A DNA stretch of 64,000 nucleotides from Anaeramoeba flamelloides (taxonomy: Eukaryota > Metamonada > Anaeramoebidae). The translations under genes and the position numbers were made by a program. Shown here piece after piece: positions 35,034 through 47,765 of this stretch (the stretch's first letter is position 1; the number at the start of each line of letters is the position of its first letter). The notes beneath the pieces were generated by a model. It ran no database searches, was not told the DNA's origin, and saw nothing but the letters and a program-made list of their open reading frames with translations. The stretch lies in the NCBI GenBank assembly GCA_027625915.1, contig JANTQA010000023.1, positions 12,214,001 to 12,278,000 of the forward strand, read 5' to 3'.

Positions 35034-37289
35034 AACAGTGACAAAGTGATTTTATTCTAACTCGGAAAAGAACAACAACCGTGCTAAAATTTTTTGAGAT
35101 AGGACTTGGATTAAAAAAAATTTGGAATATGTAACTGTGACTGATCAACTTTTTTTGTTTTTTTATTGAAAGATCAAAATTTTTAACAAAGTAAGTACAT
35201 TTTACCATTTTGAAAAATTTTAATTGTGTAACCATTACTGAAAAAAGATTTTTTGAGAGTCACCAGATATTGAAACTTTGGAACCAAAACACCATTCAAC
35301 AGTCTATTCGTGAAAAGAACCAAAGTAATTCAGAGTTGAATCTTAATTTTTTCAATTTTTTGAACATTTTTTTGGATTCAATTTTTGATTTTATTAAATT
35401 TTGTTTTGGATCTAGAAATGTGTTTATACAAACGATTGAAATTAACCAAACAGTAAACTACAAAAAAATAGACCCGAAAAGGTATGCCTTTGAAACAAAT
35501 ATTTTCTTTTAGAAGACCAAACACAAAAGATCACCTTTCCAAATAAATTTGATGAAATTCAGAAAAAAAAAAAAAAAAATTGATAAAAGCCTATTTTCGA
35601 AGATTAGTTTTCTTTTTCTTCTTATTTTGCATGAATAAAAACTATTTATAACCTTGAATTTCTCTCCCCATTACTATTTATTAATATTTTAAAAAACCTT
35701 TTCTGACAAATTTGCTTACAAAATTCTTTTTTAAAATATTTTTATCAAACAAAGCCAAAACAGGGAACACGATTTCAAAAATTAAAATAAAGGGGTTGAA
35801 TTCTTGGAATCAAAAAACAGTTACAAACGATTCAAATCAAAATAATTGAAAAATTCAAAAAAAAAATTTCAATCAGATTCAGAATTTTTTTGAGTTCTCA
35901 TTTTAATTGAAAATAAATAATTATAAAATCAAACAAATATGTCCAATAAACCCTCATTCTCAAGAAGAATTTAAAAAACCTCTGATTTTCTGAACTAAAA
36001 CTAGAATTAGATGACATAAATGAAAATAGGATTTTTAAATTCATTTTGGAAATTCTTTCGAAATAAACAGTAATTTGTTTATCAAAAATTTTCCAAATAA
36101 AATTTTTTTCATAAAGAATTAAAAACAAAACCAAATCAAGAATCAGTAATTATGTAAAATGTTATAGACAAGATCAAGTAATAAATGATTTTTATTTATT
36201 TTTTTTTGATCCATTTTTTCATTTTTTTGATTTGCGTTTTTTTGTTGGTTTGAAAATATCTTATACTAGGATATATTCCACTCTAGTATTTATGAAAATA
36301 TCAATGTATTTGGCTAAAGAAATGATTTGAAGAATTCAGTTTTACATAAATGGTGGCACTCAAAAAATGAAAAATGTACTTACCCCCTTAAAAACCCAAT
36401 TTCAAAAAAATGAAAAACTAGGAAGGTTGGATTTAAAATTTGAAGAGACTGATAATCGACTTGAAATAATAAATAGAAAGCAAAAAGAAAAATTATTTTT
36501 GTTATTACAGTTAGTGGCATAAATAACACGTGTTAACAACCTTTAACCTATTACAAAAATTTAACTCGTCTTTTTTTTTTCAGACTTGGGTATTGGAAGA
36601 TAGGAAATCATATATATATATATATATTCTTGATTCAGATTCAAATTGATTTTAGAGGTTAGATCTTTGGTTAGTGTAAATGGCTCAATAATATTCAATG
36701 CTTTTGATTCAAAAATTTCGTCATATTTTTAAAATTTCTGAGATAAAATGATTATTTTTATAAAAATTCAAATTATGATCTTTTTTTCGAATTTTTTGGT
36801 CAAAAAATTACATTTTAATCTCTCAATATCTTCACAATTCTTTTTTAAAATTTATTTAAAAAACCCTATTTCCTGTTTGTGTTGTGTTCACCCCATTTAT
36901 TTGATTCTTTTCTTTATACAGTAAGCCTATATTTTTTAAATGTGTTAAATTTTAGTAATGGGTTAAAGTAAAAAACATTAGTTATTCACACCACTGTACA
37001 CGATCAAGTAAAAATTTTGTGAAAAATAAATTAAAAATTTGCTAATTTTACAATTTTTGATAACTTCAATTATAATAAACACTAATGATTAATAAAAGAT
37101 CTTGGATCAAAAAATATTTTTCTTGATATTTTATGATTTAAATTTGAAAATTGAATTTTCCAGGTTATCTTTAGATTGTTTTCAAATTAAATAGTAAAAA
37201 ATTTCAAAAATTTTTTTCTTCTCGTAAAGAGTCCATTTTATTCTATTTTAAAATTATTTTAAATCTGATGAATATCTTGATAAAAGTAA

Positions 37290-37750
37290 AAAAACCCGTG
37301 GAGTGCCTAGTTTTTACAGAATTTAAAAGAATAGAGTAAAATCAAAGATTTTTCACAATGCTTTTGAATTTGGGAAAACCGTCGTTAGCTTTTCTTGAGT
37401 TTTCTGTTTATTTGTAAAATCAATAGAATTTCGTTAGGTTTTTTTGAGTTTTCTATTTTATTTGTGAAGTTTTCTAGGTTTTTTTAGATGATAAGAGTGT
37501 TTATAAAAATATTAGTTATTATTTATTCAAAAAAATATCTACAAGTTGAATTTAAAGAAAATTCATTGTCGAATCCATTTAAAAATTTTTATCTCAAAAT
37601 AGACCTTTTTTTCTTGACTAGAGACCTTTAAAAATCATAGTACTATTTATAACGATAAATTCAACAGCATTAAGATTTTTAAGTTCTGGAATGTTGATTT
37701 TATGTTGTGAATAAACTCTATTAAGGATGAAATGATAATTGAAGCAATAG
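37290..37750. repeat. Palindromic-module repeat with extended flank
   Basis: It contains 'gtggagtgcctag', the 'agaatagagtaaaatcaaag' module and 'cgttaggtttttttgagttt' modules. The tail (about 37500-37750) is shared with 28110-28380. Confidence 0.6.
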
Positions 37751-38009
37751 GCTTGACTAACTTGGAATTTTGAAATTTATTTTTTCATATTAGTGTAGGG
37801 GAAAAAAGTTCATCATGCTTTTTAATAGAACCTGGAAATTCAAAATTAGGATCTATTAGTAAAAGAAAAAATAAACAATTAAAGAAAAAATGGAGGATTC
37901 GACCCTATAACGTTTTTTTTAAATACTGCCTTTTTTGGTATCTGTTTTTCTTTGATCAATCCTTTATTAAAAATTTGTTGAAAAAATTTACAGTGTGCTC
38001 TACTTTTAA

Positions 38010-38756
38010 GGGATTAGCGTCTACCAAGGAGAAGCCTAAGATCAAAGTATGTTGTCATTGGGTGTGATCACATTAGTGTCACATGGTTCAAATGTATCTA
38101 AAAAAATCAATTCTTAGAGAAGTAATATTTATTGATCTCATCAATTAAAAAATAATCCTTGTTTGAGTAAAAAAGCCAATAATTTTTGAAAAAAATCTGC
38201 ATTTCGCCACAATATTTAAAGATTGAATTATCAATATTCCGACTCCAAAGTTGCAAAATATCTTACTTAAATATGTGGCCAAATGTAGATTAAACGCTAA
38301 AAAATTCAATTTTTTTAATAAATTAAATAATTAACCAATAGATTTTTTTGACAAATTATTTCAGAAATCATTGGAAATATATTGATGTTTCAATCTAGCT
38401 TTATAAAAAGGAAACAAAATAACCAGTATTTGGGTTTTTATGTTGATAATTATTGGGTAAATCTTGTAATTAAAAAAATAGTTACTTTTGGATACTCGGA
38501 ATATGCATTAAAGAAACCTGGAATACTGTTATTTTGAATTTCAATTTTTAGACTTGGAAAAGTAATTAACAAATAAATTTCCAAAATGACAATTTTTAAT
38601 TGTGATCCTTAGTAAAAAATCTAATAATTGATTGTTCATTAATATTTATCATAATAGATTTTTTTGAGCCATTTGAACTAATTAGTACTAAAATACCATT
38701 TACTTTCAATTACCACTTACGTTAATTATAGACAAATCTATGATAACCCTAACCCC
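38010..38756. mobile_element. TTAA-family element with exact TTAA on both sides
   Basis: TTAA at 38006-38009 is followed by GGGATTAGCG; the right end CTAACCCC is followed by TTAA at 38757-38760. It is 747 bp, non-coding, and collinear with 507-1262 and 9002-9480. It is inserted into a copy of the 18.3-19.1 kb repeat. Confidence 0.75.
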
Positions 38757-39125
38757 TTAAAGAACGAGAAAATTAATAAGAATCTTTAAAACCATTTAAT
38801 TGTATTTTATTTTTTATTGTGTAAAACAAGTTGACTTTTTCAAAAAAACCAAATTTTGAAACACAAAATAGTTAAAGGACTTATAAAAATTTGAAATTTG
38901 CAAATGCTTTTCAAAAAACCCATTCAAAAAAGTTTCCACCCTTTCAACTAATAGCATAAAGATTTTGATAATTTTTTTTTTTTTATCGTTTGACATTTCA
39001 ATAAATTTGATTAATGTTGCCTTCTTTAAAGACCCACTGTAAATAATCAAATCCTTGCATTATTATAACTGGAACACATTAAATTTGAAAATAAATTCTA
39101 TTTTCTAGTAAATGCTTTCATAGTA

Positions 39126-39346
39126 ATGTAAACACCATTTCAAAAATTGTGACTCACCTGAAATAATAAATTGAAAAAAAAATATATATCCATCATTATT
39201 CAAGAACAGCAACTATTTAAATCTGATTGATGATCCACTTTTAAATCATTCTAAATATATAAAAACCTGATATTTTGAAAATTAAAAAAAATAAAACCAA
39301 AAACTAAAAAAAAGTGAATCACAATTTTTGAAATGAGCTTTACATA
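39126..39346. mobile_element. Small MITE with 35 bp inverted ends
   Basis: The left arm ATGTAAACACCATTTCAAAA and right arm (complement of ATGTAAAGCTCATTTCAAAA) continue through AATTGTGA-TCAC. Length is about 220 bp. No second copy was recognised. Confidence 0.6.
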
Positions 39347-40534
39347 TTTTTTATTAATACTGAACTTTCACTGAAAAAAATTTAACAACGAAGATTTTTT
39401 ATGAATAATTAAATTTATTTTAAAAGACATTACATAGTCCCAATTTTCTGAGTGATTATTTGTCTTTTCGAAGATCTTTTTTTTTTACACATGATCTTTT
39501 GCCAAAAAAAAAAGTATCAAAGAAAAAAAAAGTATGAAAACAAAAAAGTATCAAAGTAAAAAAAGTATCAAAAAAAAAAACAAAAATTTTTCAAAAAAAA
39601 AGAAAATGAAAAACAAAAAGAAAATCAAAAGAAAAAGAAAAAATTTGAAAAACCAAAACAAAAATTTTGCAAAATTAGAAAAAATGATTCTGATTCTACA
39701 ATTTGAAAATATTGTTTTGATAAGAATACGGGATTAAACCCTCAAAACAACTTCCATTCACATAATAAAGCGAGTTAAAAATTTTTGAAATCTAGTTTAC
39801 ATATTGTTTGATCCCAACAACTAAAAATACAAATTAGGATCAAAAAAAATCTTCTTCAACTTTCCAAATAAAAGGTGGCCAAAACTATACTTTTTACATT
39901 CAATAAGTATTTATGTTCAGAACTTAAAATTTTTGACCATTTTAAATAAATTAAATTCAATTTTCTTTGATAAAATACATAAAATAATATGTTTCAAAAT
40001 TATCATCAAAATTAATACAAAGATTTTAAGAACAAATAATTGAATAAAAATATTTTACACCCACTTGCCAACTTTGCTAATTAAATAATTATGAAATAAC
40101 GAAAATAAACTTTTTATAAATAAAAAAAAAACAAAAACTATTTTATCATTTGTAAATTATTTATCTTTTTGAATTTTTGTATATTAAACTATTAAAAATT
40201 AGAAACGTATAATAATTTCTTAATATAAAAGAGCACTTGAAAACAACCACATATATTAAATTTTAAGAAAAAAACTTTGGAATTTTATTTCATAATTCTT
40301 ATTAATCATTGAATATAACAACAAAAATAAGTCAAAATAATGATATAATCTCAAATTATTAATAAAGGGAGATTTTTTTTTAAATTATATATATTTTTTC
40401 TTTTAGGTTGATACAAAATAAAAACTATATTTTCCCAATATAGTTTTATGTAAATTATTTCTTCCTAATTTTTTATTTATTTTTATTTTTGTGGAATGCC
40501 ACCAATATATCCTAGTATTTTAATAATATATCTA

Positions 40535-41061
40535 AACTAGATTCCAAAAATTTGGACACAGTTTAAACAGTTGAAAGAACATCATTAATGTACTTTAAAT
40601 TCAAATTGGAAAGAGTTTGATTTTACAAACAATTTCATTTTTTGTCTTTTTTGTTTTGTTTTCATTTCCTTTTTTGCAGTTACGTAATCTGTTTCGTTAG
40701 ATCAGGAATTTTTTTTCTAATGATTGATAGAAGGTTAGTGCTGAGTTTGTTAAATTGGAAAATCAAATACAATTGATAGATGATATCTTATCATTTGATC
40801 GATCAACAATTGTTGGTGAAATTTCAACAAATTTACCAATACATTTTTTGTTCCGCTGGTTTCATTATTTTGGACACACCTGTTTTTATTTTTGAGTTTT
40901 AAATTTTTTTCTTTTATTTGGATGAAAATGATTACTTATAAAAACATTAATACCTTGTAACTTAAATGTAGTTATATATTAGATTTGGGAAAATACAATA
41001 AATTGGGTTTTTTTTTGGCTATTTTTGATTTTGGGTGTGTCCAAATTTTTGGAACGGGGTT
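40535..41061. mobile_element. Tc1/mariner-like MITE (family A), copy 3
   Basis: It is 527 bp flanked by TA (40533-40534 and 41062-41063). The inverted ends are TTCCAAAAATTTGGACACA and its complement. The interior aligns with the other family A copies. It lies just upstream of the coiled-coil exon and is probably within its preceding intron. Confidence 0.75.
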
Positions 41062-41185
41062 TATGTTAATTTGGTTTATTTTAAAAAAGTTTTTAATCAC
41101 ATTTCTTTTATTATATTTCTATATGTTTATATTTATACTTATATATTACTATTGAATTTCTTCAATTTAACGCTGGATAATATAG

Positions 41186-41619
41186 ACAATGAAGCAGAAG
41201 ATACATTTGGTTACGAATGTTCTTCCATGAAAACACTAATAATGAATTTAAATAATAATGACAAAACAAAAGAATTAATACCAATGATTAATAATTTGGA
41301 AAATATTTTAGAAACTTATATTGAAAAATCAAATGATAGAATGATGCTATACCTTCAAAAAATGAAAAAAGACAGAGAAGAAGAAAGAATAAAATATACG
41401 AATTTAGAAAAGCATTTAAAACGTCGTTTATTATCCATAGAAGAAGAAAAAAAGCGATTAAGTAATTTAGAACACGAAAATCAACTATTAGAATTAAAAT
41501 TTAAGGAAACTATCCCCCTGTTTAATAAAATGATGTCAATACCTAACCAAATAACCACAATTTTTCATTGTAAATCAGAAACAGAAATTAATAAACACGT
41601 AAAACAAAATAATATATAA
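41186..41619 (+). CDS. Coiled-coil protein, 3' terminal exon
   Basis: The frame opens after an acceptor-like AATATAG and encodes about 143 residues ending in TAA. It starts with an acidic segment (NEAEDTFGYECSSMK). A long amphipathic, highly charged helix follows (about 70 residues; KKDREEERIKYTNLEKHLKR and SIEEEKKRLSNLEHENQLLE) with heptad spacing of Leu/Ile, so a dimeric coiled coil. It closes with a small hydrophobic tail (PLFNKMMSIPNQITTIFHC). If the gene had a single exon, Met at 41227 would be the start (130 residues). The preceding sequence is a MITE, so an earlier exon would lie upstream of 40535; I did not find it. A coiled coil followed by a compact C-terminal domain is seen in many structural proteins, including kinetochore ones, and I cannot choose. 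Confidence 0.6.
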
Positions 41620-44600
41620 TTATTAATTTTGAAAAATATTTTAACATCCCTAAATATACGATAATTTTTTTTTAATTATTTTTATTTTTTTACAAAGAAA
41701 ATAATAAATTTAAGAGAGAGAAGGCAATAATTCGATAAATTGCAACCTGTTAGAAATAGGTACATTTCTTTTGAAAAATAATTTTAAATAGTATTAACTA
41801 ATTGTTTTATTTTTTTGTTAAAAAATTAAATGAAAAATAAAGTTATATTTTTAATATATTTTGTGTTTTCGACTTTTTTATGATTATAATCGTCACCATT
41901 TTCTTCTTTCACTTCTTCTTCTTATTTTTCAATAATTTGATAAATATCGTTTTTATGATAACTTATTTATAATTTGATCGAATTTTTAACACTCTTCACG
42001 TTAGGTAATGAAATGACACAATTAAGCATTTTTTTGTTAATTCTAGAATAAAGTAAATAATTCAAATTCGGGAATACACAGCAAAAAGAATTAATTTAGA
42101 TACTTTTTAGTACTTTTTAGAAATGTGAATATAGATCCTAACTACTAATTTATTTGATTTGTTGGACTCTTAATACAATGGTGTAAAAAAATGGTTGAAA
42201 AAGAAACAAGAAAATAGAAGACAAAAGAGCATTGAAAAGAAATTAAGGTGGAAAATACTATCATAATTTGAAGGTGTATATTATTAAATTTCAAAATTGG
42301 TCAAATTTCAAAATTGGTCAATTTGATTTTTTTTATCTTTTTGAAGAGTTTCTTGATTATTTCAATCAGTATGGAACTTTGTAATGATTTTTAATGATTG
42401 TGGGAGGAAAAAAAATAAAAAGACTATTTTGTGATTACTAGTAGTATTTTACAACAAATTGTAGAAAATTTAAAATTTCGAAATCAAAAACGCTAAATAT
42501 TCTTAAAAATTTGTTCAAAACTAGATTTTAACCTAAAATTGAGGTTAAATTTTTACCCTTTAAAACTAGTGATAAAAGTCAAATTGATCTCTTAATTATT
42601 TTTTTTTTTTCAAAATACTTGCCAGAATTTTCTATTATATCATCCAAACCTATCCAAAACACTAAAACCTCCCTAACTTACTCTTAAGCTACTCTGAAAT
42701 ACCTAAACCAACTTTAGGGGGGCTAATACCGACATTCTATATATTTCTATGTAATTGACTACTTTGTAAAAAAATGAGAATTTGAGCAAAGATGAAAAGT
42801 AATAATTTTCCCATTTGACAACAAAGAAAAAAAGTTAAAGTTTATTGATTTATTTTATTTAAAGATAAGTAAGTTTTTCTATTTTGAAAGGGGAAAAGAA
42901 AAAATTAACAAAACCTGTGAATTATCCTTAGATTTACAATCAAACCATTTAATTCATTGATCCACTGTAATAATATCAAGTTTTCAATAACATTTAAAAA
43001 CTTTTAAAGGAAAATTTTATTACTTTTTAAGTCCGCTCATTGCATTAACATAAATAATATTTAATATATTGGGTACTTTTTGATATATATATATATATAT
43101 ATATATATCCCAAAAATAATCATTTTTTGAGATTATTATTATTATTTTAAAAGGTAGTTTTGAACTCACACCTATACAAAATCAATTATTTAGATATATT
43201 TTCAAAATAATAAACTATTTATTCTCATAATTAACCCACCTTAATTGTTAAAAACATTTTATATAAGGCAAAAATATTCAAAAAAAAAAAAAAAAATGAT
43301 AACCAGTTATTAAAAACCAATAGAAGATACCCCCATTTTTTTAAATTCCTTTTTCGAATCCATTTTTGAAAATTTCTGGCTCTTTCAAAAATCTAAAATA
43401 ATTAATCTAAAATAAAAAAAAAAATTCCAACTATTACTATAAATTATTAAATTATAGAAGAACAAAGATCTTTGATCAAGAAATAACCAATATAATCATA
43501 CCAAAAAAAAAACTGATTAATTTGCCACTTTTTCTTGATTTAATTTACAAAAATAAAATAATTATTTTATTCGTACTTTTTCAATGTTTAATTTTCTATT
43601 TATGAGGAATAAGAACCAAATTGGAAAAAATTGCTTACCTACTAGATAATCTTGGAGTTGTTTAAAAACTTCAGAATGAAATCAAGAAAAAAAAACAAAA
43701 CCAATTAAACTTTTTAAAAAAAAAGATAGAAGAAGAAAAAAAAAAAAAAAAAAGAATTAACAACAAAACTACCGACCAAATGAACATTCGTAATCAATTA
43801 TCACATTAATCTCTATTAATCACTACTACTGTAAATATTGTTTTGTGTGTTTTTATTTCTTAGAATATTATTATTTTTTTCTTTTTATTTTATACAAAAT
43901 TCTACTATTAAATCCTTTTGAATTGTTAATTTAATTTGTTTTTTTTTATTTTTATTGATGGTATTTTATTTGCCTCATACATAAAAAATTTTTTTGGATA
44001 TTTTTTTTATTTTTGTTTATGAATAATTGTTCAATCTATAATTCTATTTTTAATGATCCTGAAAGAAATTTATGTAACATAATATCTAGAATGTAATTTA
44101 CATATCAATAATAATAATAATAGAAATAGAAAACCTCTTTTTTTATTTATTTTTTCAAAAATCTTTATTTAATTCCAAACAAAAATAGAGTTATATAAAA
44201 AAAGTGCGATCAAAAAGTTCTCAAAAGTACTTTAAATTCTAATTTATAAATAAATATTTTAATTGCGACTTCTAAATATTTTATAATTTATTAGTTAAAC
44301 AAACCAAAGATGGTTATAGAATCAAATAGAACTGTTATTTTAAGACATTAAATTAAACCAAACTGTTTGACTTTTGGAACCAGGATTAAAATTTGTAGAT
44401 TATGATTTTATCAGCTTCTCGAATGTTGGTAGAAACCTATTTTTTGCCTATTATTAGTCTATTACAGGTTATGAATAACAAATTGAAAAAAAAAAATTAC
44501 TTCCTTTCCTTCTCTTTTTCTTTTGTAAATCGATCTCTCTAAAAATAGATTGCTATTTTGGTCTGTATTTATTTGCTGGATTCTTTTTTTCTGATTTTTT

Positions 44601-45847
44601 TGCTCTATTTATTTGAGAATTAAGAATACAAAATGAATGTAATTTTTCTGAATTGAAAAAAAGAAAACCTGTAGAGCAGTGAAAAAAATACCGGACATGA
44701 AAAAAATCCCTGACAAGATTTTTAATTGTGAATATTAGTAAAATTATTATGTAATTTCAGCTATTTACAATCAAATTCCTTTTTTTGAGAATCGAACTTT
44801 TTCAATTATAACCCCCCCCCCCACTTATTAGAATGATGATTGATGAAATCACACTTCTTCAAAACACCATTCAACCAATCAAAAAACAAGAAGAAAAATT
44901 ATCATTTTCCAAACTCTAGTAAACCTCAATAAAACTGGATTATTTTTCAAAAAAAGTTGATCAACATTAGGCTATCAAACAATTACTCAAGTATTCTAGA
45001 GACACCTTACTTTGATGGACTTTAGGTAGGTTTATTACTAATCTCATAAAAAAATTGGTTATTTATAATAAGGATTTCATTGAAATTAGACAAAAATTTT
45101 ACTAATATTCACAATTAAAAATCTTGTCTGGGATTTTTTTCTTGTCCGGTATTTTTTTCCCTACTATAAATATTATTTCAAATTTAAATATTCATCACTT
45201 ATAAAAATCTTTTTTAATTACATTGTTTGAAGCACTATCAGAAAAATAAACAATTTTAAGTTACGTATGAGCCAAAAAATTCTGTAAGTTTATCTTTTAT
45301 CTCTTGTGATACTGAACAACTCTTGATTTTACTTTTTTTCGGAAATTTGAAATTTTTTTTGATCTGAATCAACATTGATAATTGATATATAACCCTCAAC
45401 CCAAAGATTTTTGATAATACTTCATTTGTTCAAAAACCATTATTGGAAACAAGTCATGTCTTTGTCTTGGAAGTATAATAGGTTCGGTTTTGCAAAAAGA
45501 CTCCCAACTTTTAATTTATTATTTGATCAGGTAAAATTTCAATTTTTGAAAAATTTGCAATTTACACTTCTACTGGATCTCTAGCAAAAAGAGAGTGACT
45601 CCAAAAATTCCTCAACCCTAGGTAATTTATGACAGTTTTTTCTGAAAGTCATTAGAATGAATTGAAGAAAGGAATTTTTGTAATTATTCTTTAGTTTATA
45701 TACTTCAAAACTTCTGAGTATTGTTTCAATAGTACTTCCTTCAGACAAAAAAAATGTATTCTCTTTGACAATTATCCTCGATTTTGTTCACAAACACTCA
45801 TTTTTTCAAATTGTTTTAATTTTCAAAAAACTGTTTTTTTATCAAAA
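41620..45847. other. Intergenic region
   Basis: No gene is supported. It contains an (AT)n run (43083-43108), several poly-A runs, and a 493 bp MITE (44674-45166) that includes an 11-base C run (44812-44822), striking in such AT-rich DNA. Confidence 0.5.
44674..45166. mobile_element. MITE with GTGAAAAAAATACCGGAC ends, copy 2
   Basis: TA flanks lie at 44672-44673 and 45167-45168. Inverted ends run about 70 bp through ATACCGGACA, ATCCCTGACAAG, and TTAATTGTGAATATTAGTAA. It aligns in opposite orientation with 30819-31320. Confidence 0.8.
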
Positions 45848-46960
45848 ATGGAATTACCATTCATACAAAAAAAAATGGTCCTCTTAGGGGACTCAAGTGT
45901 TGGGAAATCGTCTTTAGTTTTCAAATTCGTAAAGGATCAATTCTTTGAAAATCAAGAGCCTACCATTGGAGCTAGCTTTCTTACAAAAACAATCCGTTTC
46001 TCGACTCATGAAGTGAAGCTTCAAATATGGGTAATTTGATCGCCTTTCTTCTTAAATCTCTCTTTCTTTCTTTTTTAAATGCTTTTTGAACAAAAAAAAG
46101 TCAGTTCTTTTCTTCGCCACTTGTCTGTTTATTGTTTTTTCTTTACTTTTCTTGGAACTATTGCAAAAATTTTATTTTTAAAAAACCATACCTTTTATTT
46201 TTTTTTATTTTTATGTTGTCGAATTGTTGGCGTGTTTCTTATTCAATCAAAACAAATTAAATCAAAAACTAACCCATTGATAGGATACTGCTGGCCAAGA
46301 AAGATATGAAAGCCTTGCTCCAATGTATTGAAATTATTTTTGGATCTTACCTTTTTCTTTTGTTTTTTTTTTTCAAACACTCAAACATCTTTTTGTTTAC
46401 AATCCTGCAACACAATCATTTATTTTAAAAAACAGGTACTATAGAGGCGCTTCGGGTGCGTTTGTTGTTTACGACATAAGTAGTCCTGTAAGTGACATTC
46501 CAAAATTTTGATTCTTTCTTTTTTTTTTTTTTTTCACTATTTGTGTTTGAATTTGTTATTTATAGACAAATTTTATCTTTTTTCATTTTTTCGAAACAAA
46601 TAATTTGAATGCTTGTTTAATCAAAAAAACTCACCATAGCCCACATTCCAAAAAGCTAAATTTTGGATTAAAGAACTTCTAGCAAACGGCGAGAGTGGTG
46701 TAATTATTTTCCTCGTTGCAAACAAATCCGATCTTGAACACAAAGTAGATTCTGTTATGGCATCAAAGTTTTGCGAAGAAAATGGACTTTTTTACATCGA
46801 AACAAGCGCCAAGACTGGCGAAAACGTTGTACCAGTTTTTGAAGAGATGGCAAAACAGTTCGAATACACACCACAATCAAAAGAAAATGAAGAAAAGATT
46901 ATTGATTTAGATGATGATCCAAACGATATTTCTGGGAGTGGAAGAAAAAAGTGTTGTTAA
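45848..46960 (+). CDS. Rab5-like small GTPase
   Basis: Four exons, 45848-46030, 46284-46324, 46436-46487 and 46640-46960, join in phase to give 198 residues (introns 253, 111 and 152 bp). All nucleotide-binding motifs are present: P-loop GDSSVGKS (14-21), switch I Thr39 in [16 protein letters not shown] (62-69), NKSD (120-123) and ETSAK (146-150). The [14 protein letters not shown] stretch is typical of Rab proteins. The C-terminus ends in Lys-Lys-Cys-Cys, a double geranylgeranylation site that anchors the protein to membranes. The [20 protein letters not shown] and TIGASFLT signatures are nearest the Rab5/21/22 endosomal group; the acidic hypervariable tail fits a Rab. Inferred role: early endosome traffic. 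Stop TAA. Confidence 0.95.
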
Positions 46961-47366
46961 ATGTTTTTTTCTTTTTTCCAAATTTCCAAGAAAAAAGAAA
47001 AAAAAAAAAAACACCTTTTGCTGTAATAATTTTTAGATTTTACCATCAAAAATAAATCATAGAATTTTTATATTTTGGTTTTGATCGTGAATGGGATCGT
47101 TAATATGAATTTTTCAAAAAATTCATCTTGGAAATTAATCACAAAGCAAAAATTAAGATTCAGATTTAAAACACCTTTTACAGAAAAGAGCCAAGATCAC
47201 TCTTTGAGTATGGATGCTATTAACACAAATTGTCATCAAATTTTCAAAATATAAAAAAAAAAGCACAACAGTCTGTTATAGCCGGAATAAAAAAGTTCCG
47301 TGATCAAGGTTTTAGAAATAGTTGAACTCAAACTGCCTGGCTCACTCATTTTCTGGAGTCTGAATA

Positions 47367-47765
47367 CAGTCTTTCCAAGGCTACCGTGAAATTTTTTCAA
47401 TATCAAATTTTGATGTTGATATAACTTTTTAAATCTAAGAATCTAAGAATAATAAAGCTCATAGAAAAAAAAAAAATTCCTAAATGAGCCCATATTCAAG
47501 AATTTTTTCTGATTTTGAAAAAATAAAGTTTCAGAACCCAGAATTACTCTAAGCATCGAAAATTCATTAAGAAACTACAGAAAATTTTTGGTTAAAAAAA
47601 TGAATTTTTTTTTGATCAGATCAGAAGATTAATTTTCATATGAGTTCATTTATGAATTTTTTTTTTTCTATGAGCTTTATTATTCTTAGATTCTTAGATT
47701 TAAAAAGTTATATCAACATCAAAATTTGATATTGAAAAAATTTCACGGTAGCCTTGGAACAACTG
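47367..47765. mobile_element. TA-flanked MITE with long nearly perfect arms
   Basis: It begins CAGTCTTTCCAAGGCTACCG and ends with its near complement, with TA at 47365-47366 and 47766-47767. The arms stay identical for roughly 100 bp (through AAAGCTCAT) and a centre of about 160 bp separates them. There is no coding. The CAGT start with TA duplication is the Tc1/mariner pattern. Confidence 0.85.

Larger units (their letters stand above)
34837..41185. other. Gene-poor region
   Basis: One open frame (35210-35512, +; CVTITEKRFFESHQILKLW at its start) has mixed composition and might be a 3' part of the PAS-like gene cut off by the MITE, but I cannot support a splice to it. The rest holds a palindromic-module repeat (37290-37750), a third copy of the 18.3-19.1 kb repeat (37800-37990), a TTAA element (38010-38756), a small MITE (39126-39346), A-rich low-complexity DNA (39490-39700) and a family A MITE (40535-41061). 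Confidence 0.5.

Noticed and set aside
35210-35512. 100-residue plus-strand frame after the PAS-like gene
   Set aside because: It could be a cut-off 3' part of that gene, but the only link crosses a MITE and no splice pair was convincing; mentioned only in the region entry.
39534-39737. A 67-residue Lys-rich open frame
   Set aside because: It is an A-homopolymer-rich tract read as Lys/Asn with no motif, no splice context and no composition change; low-complexity DNA explains it.
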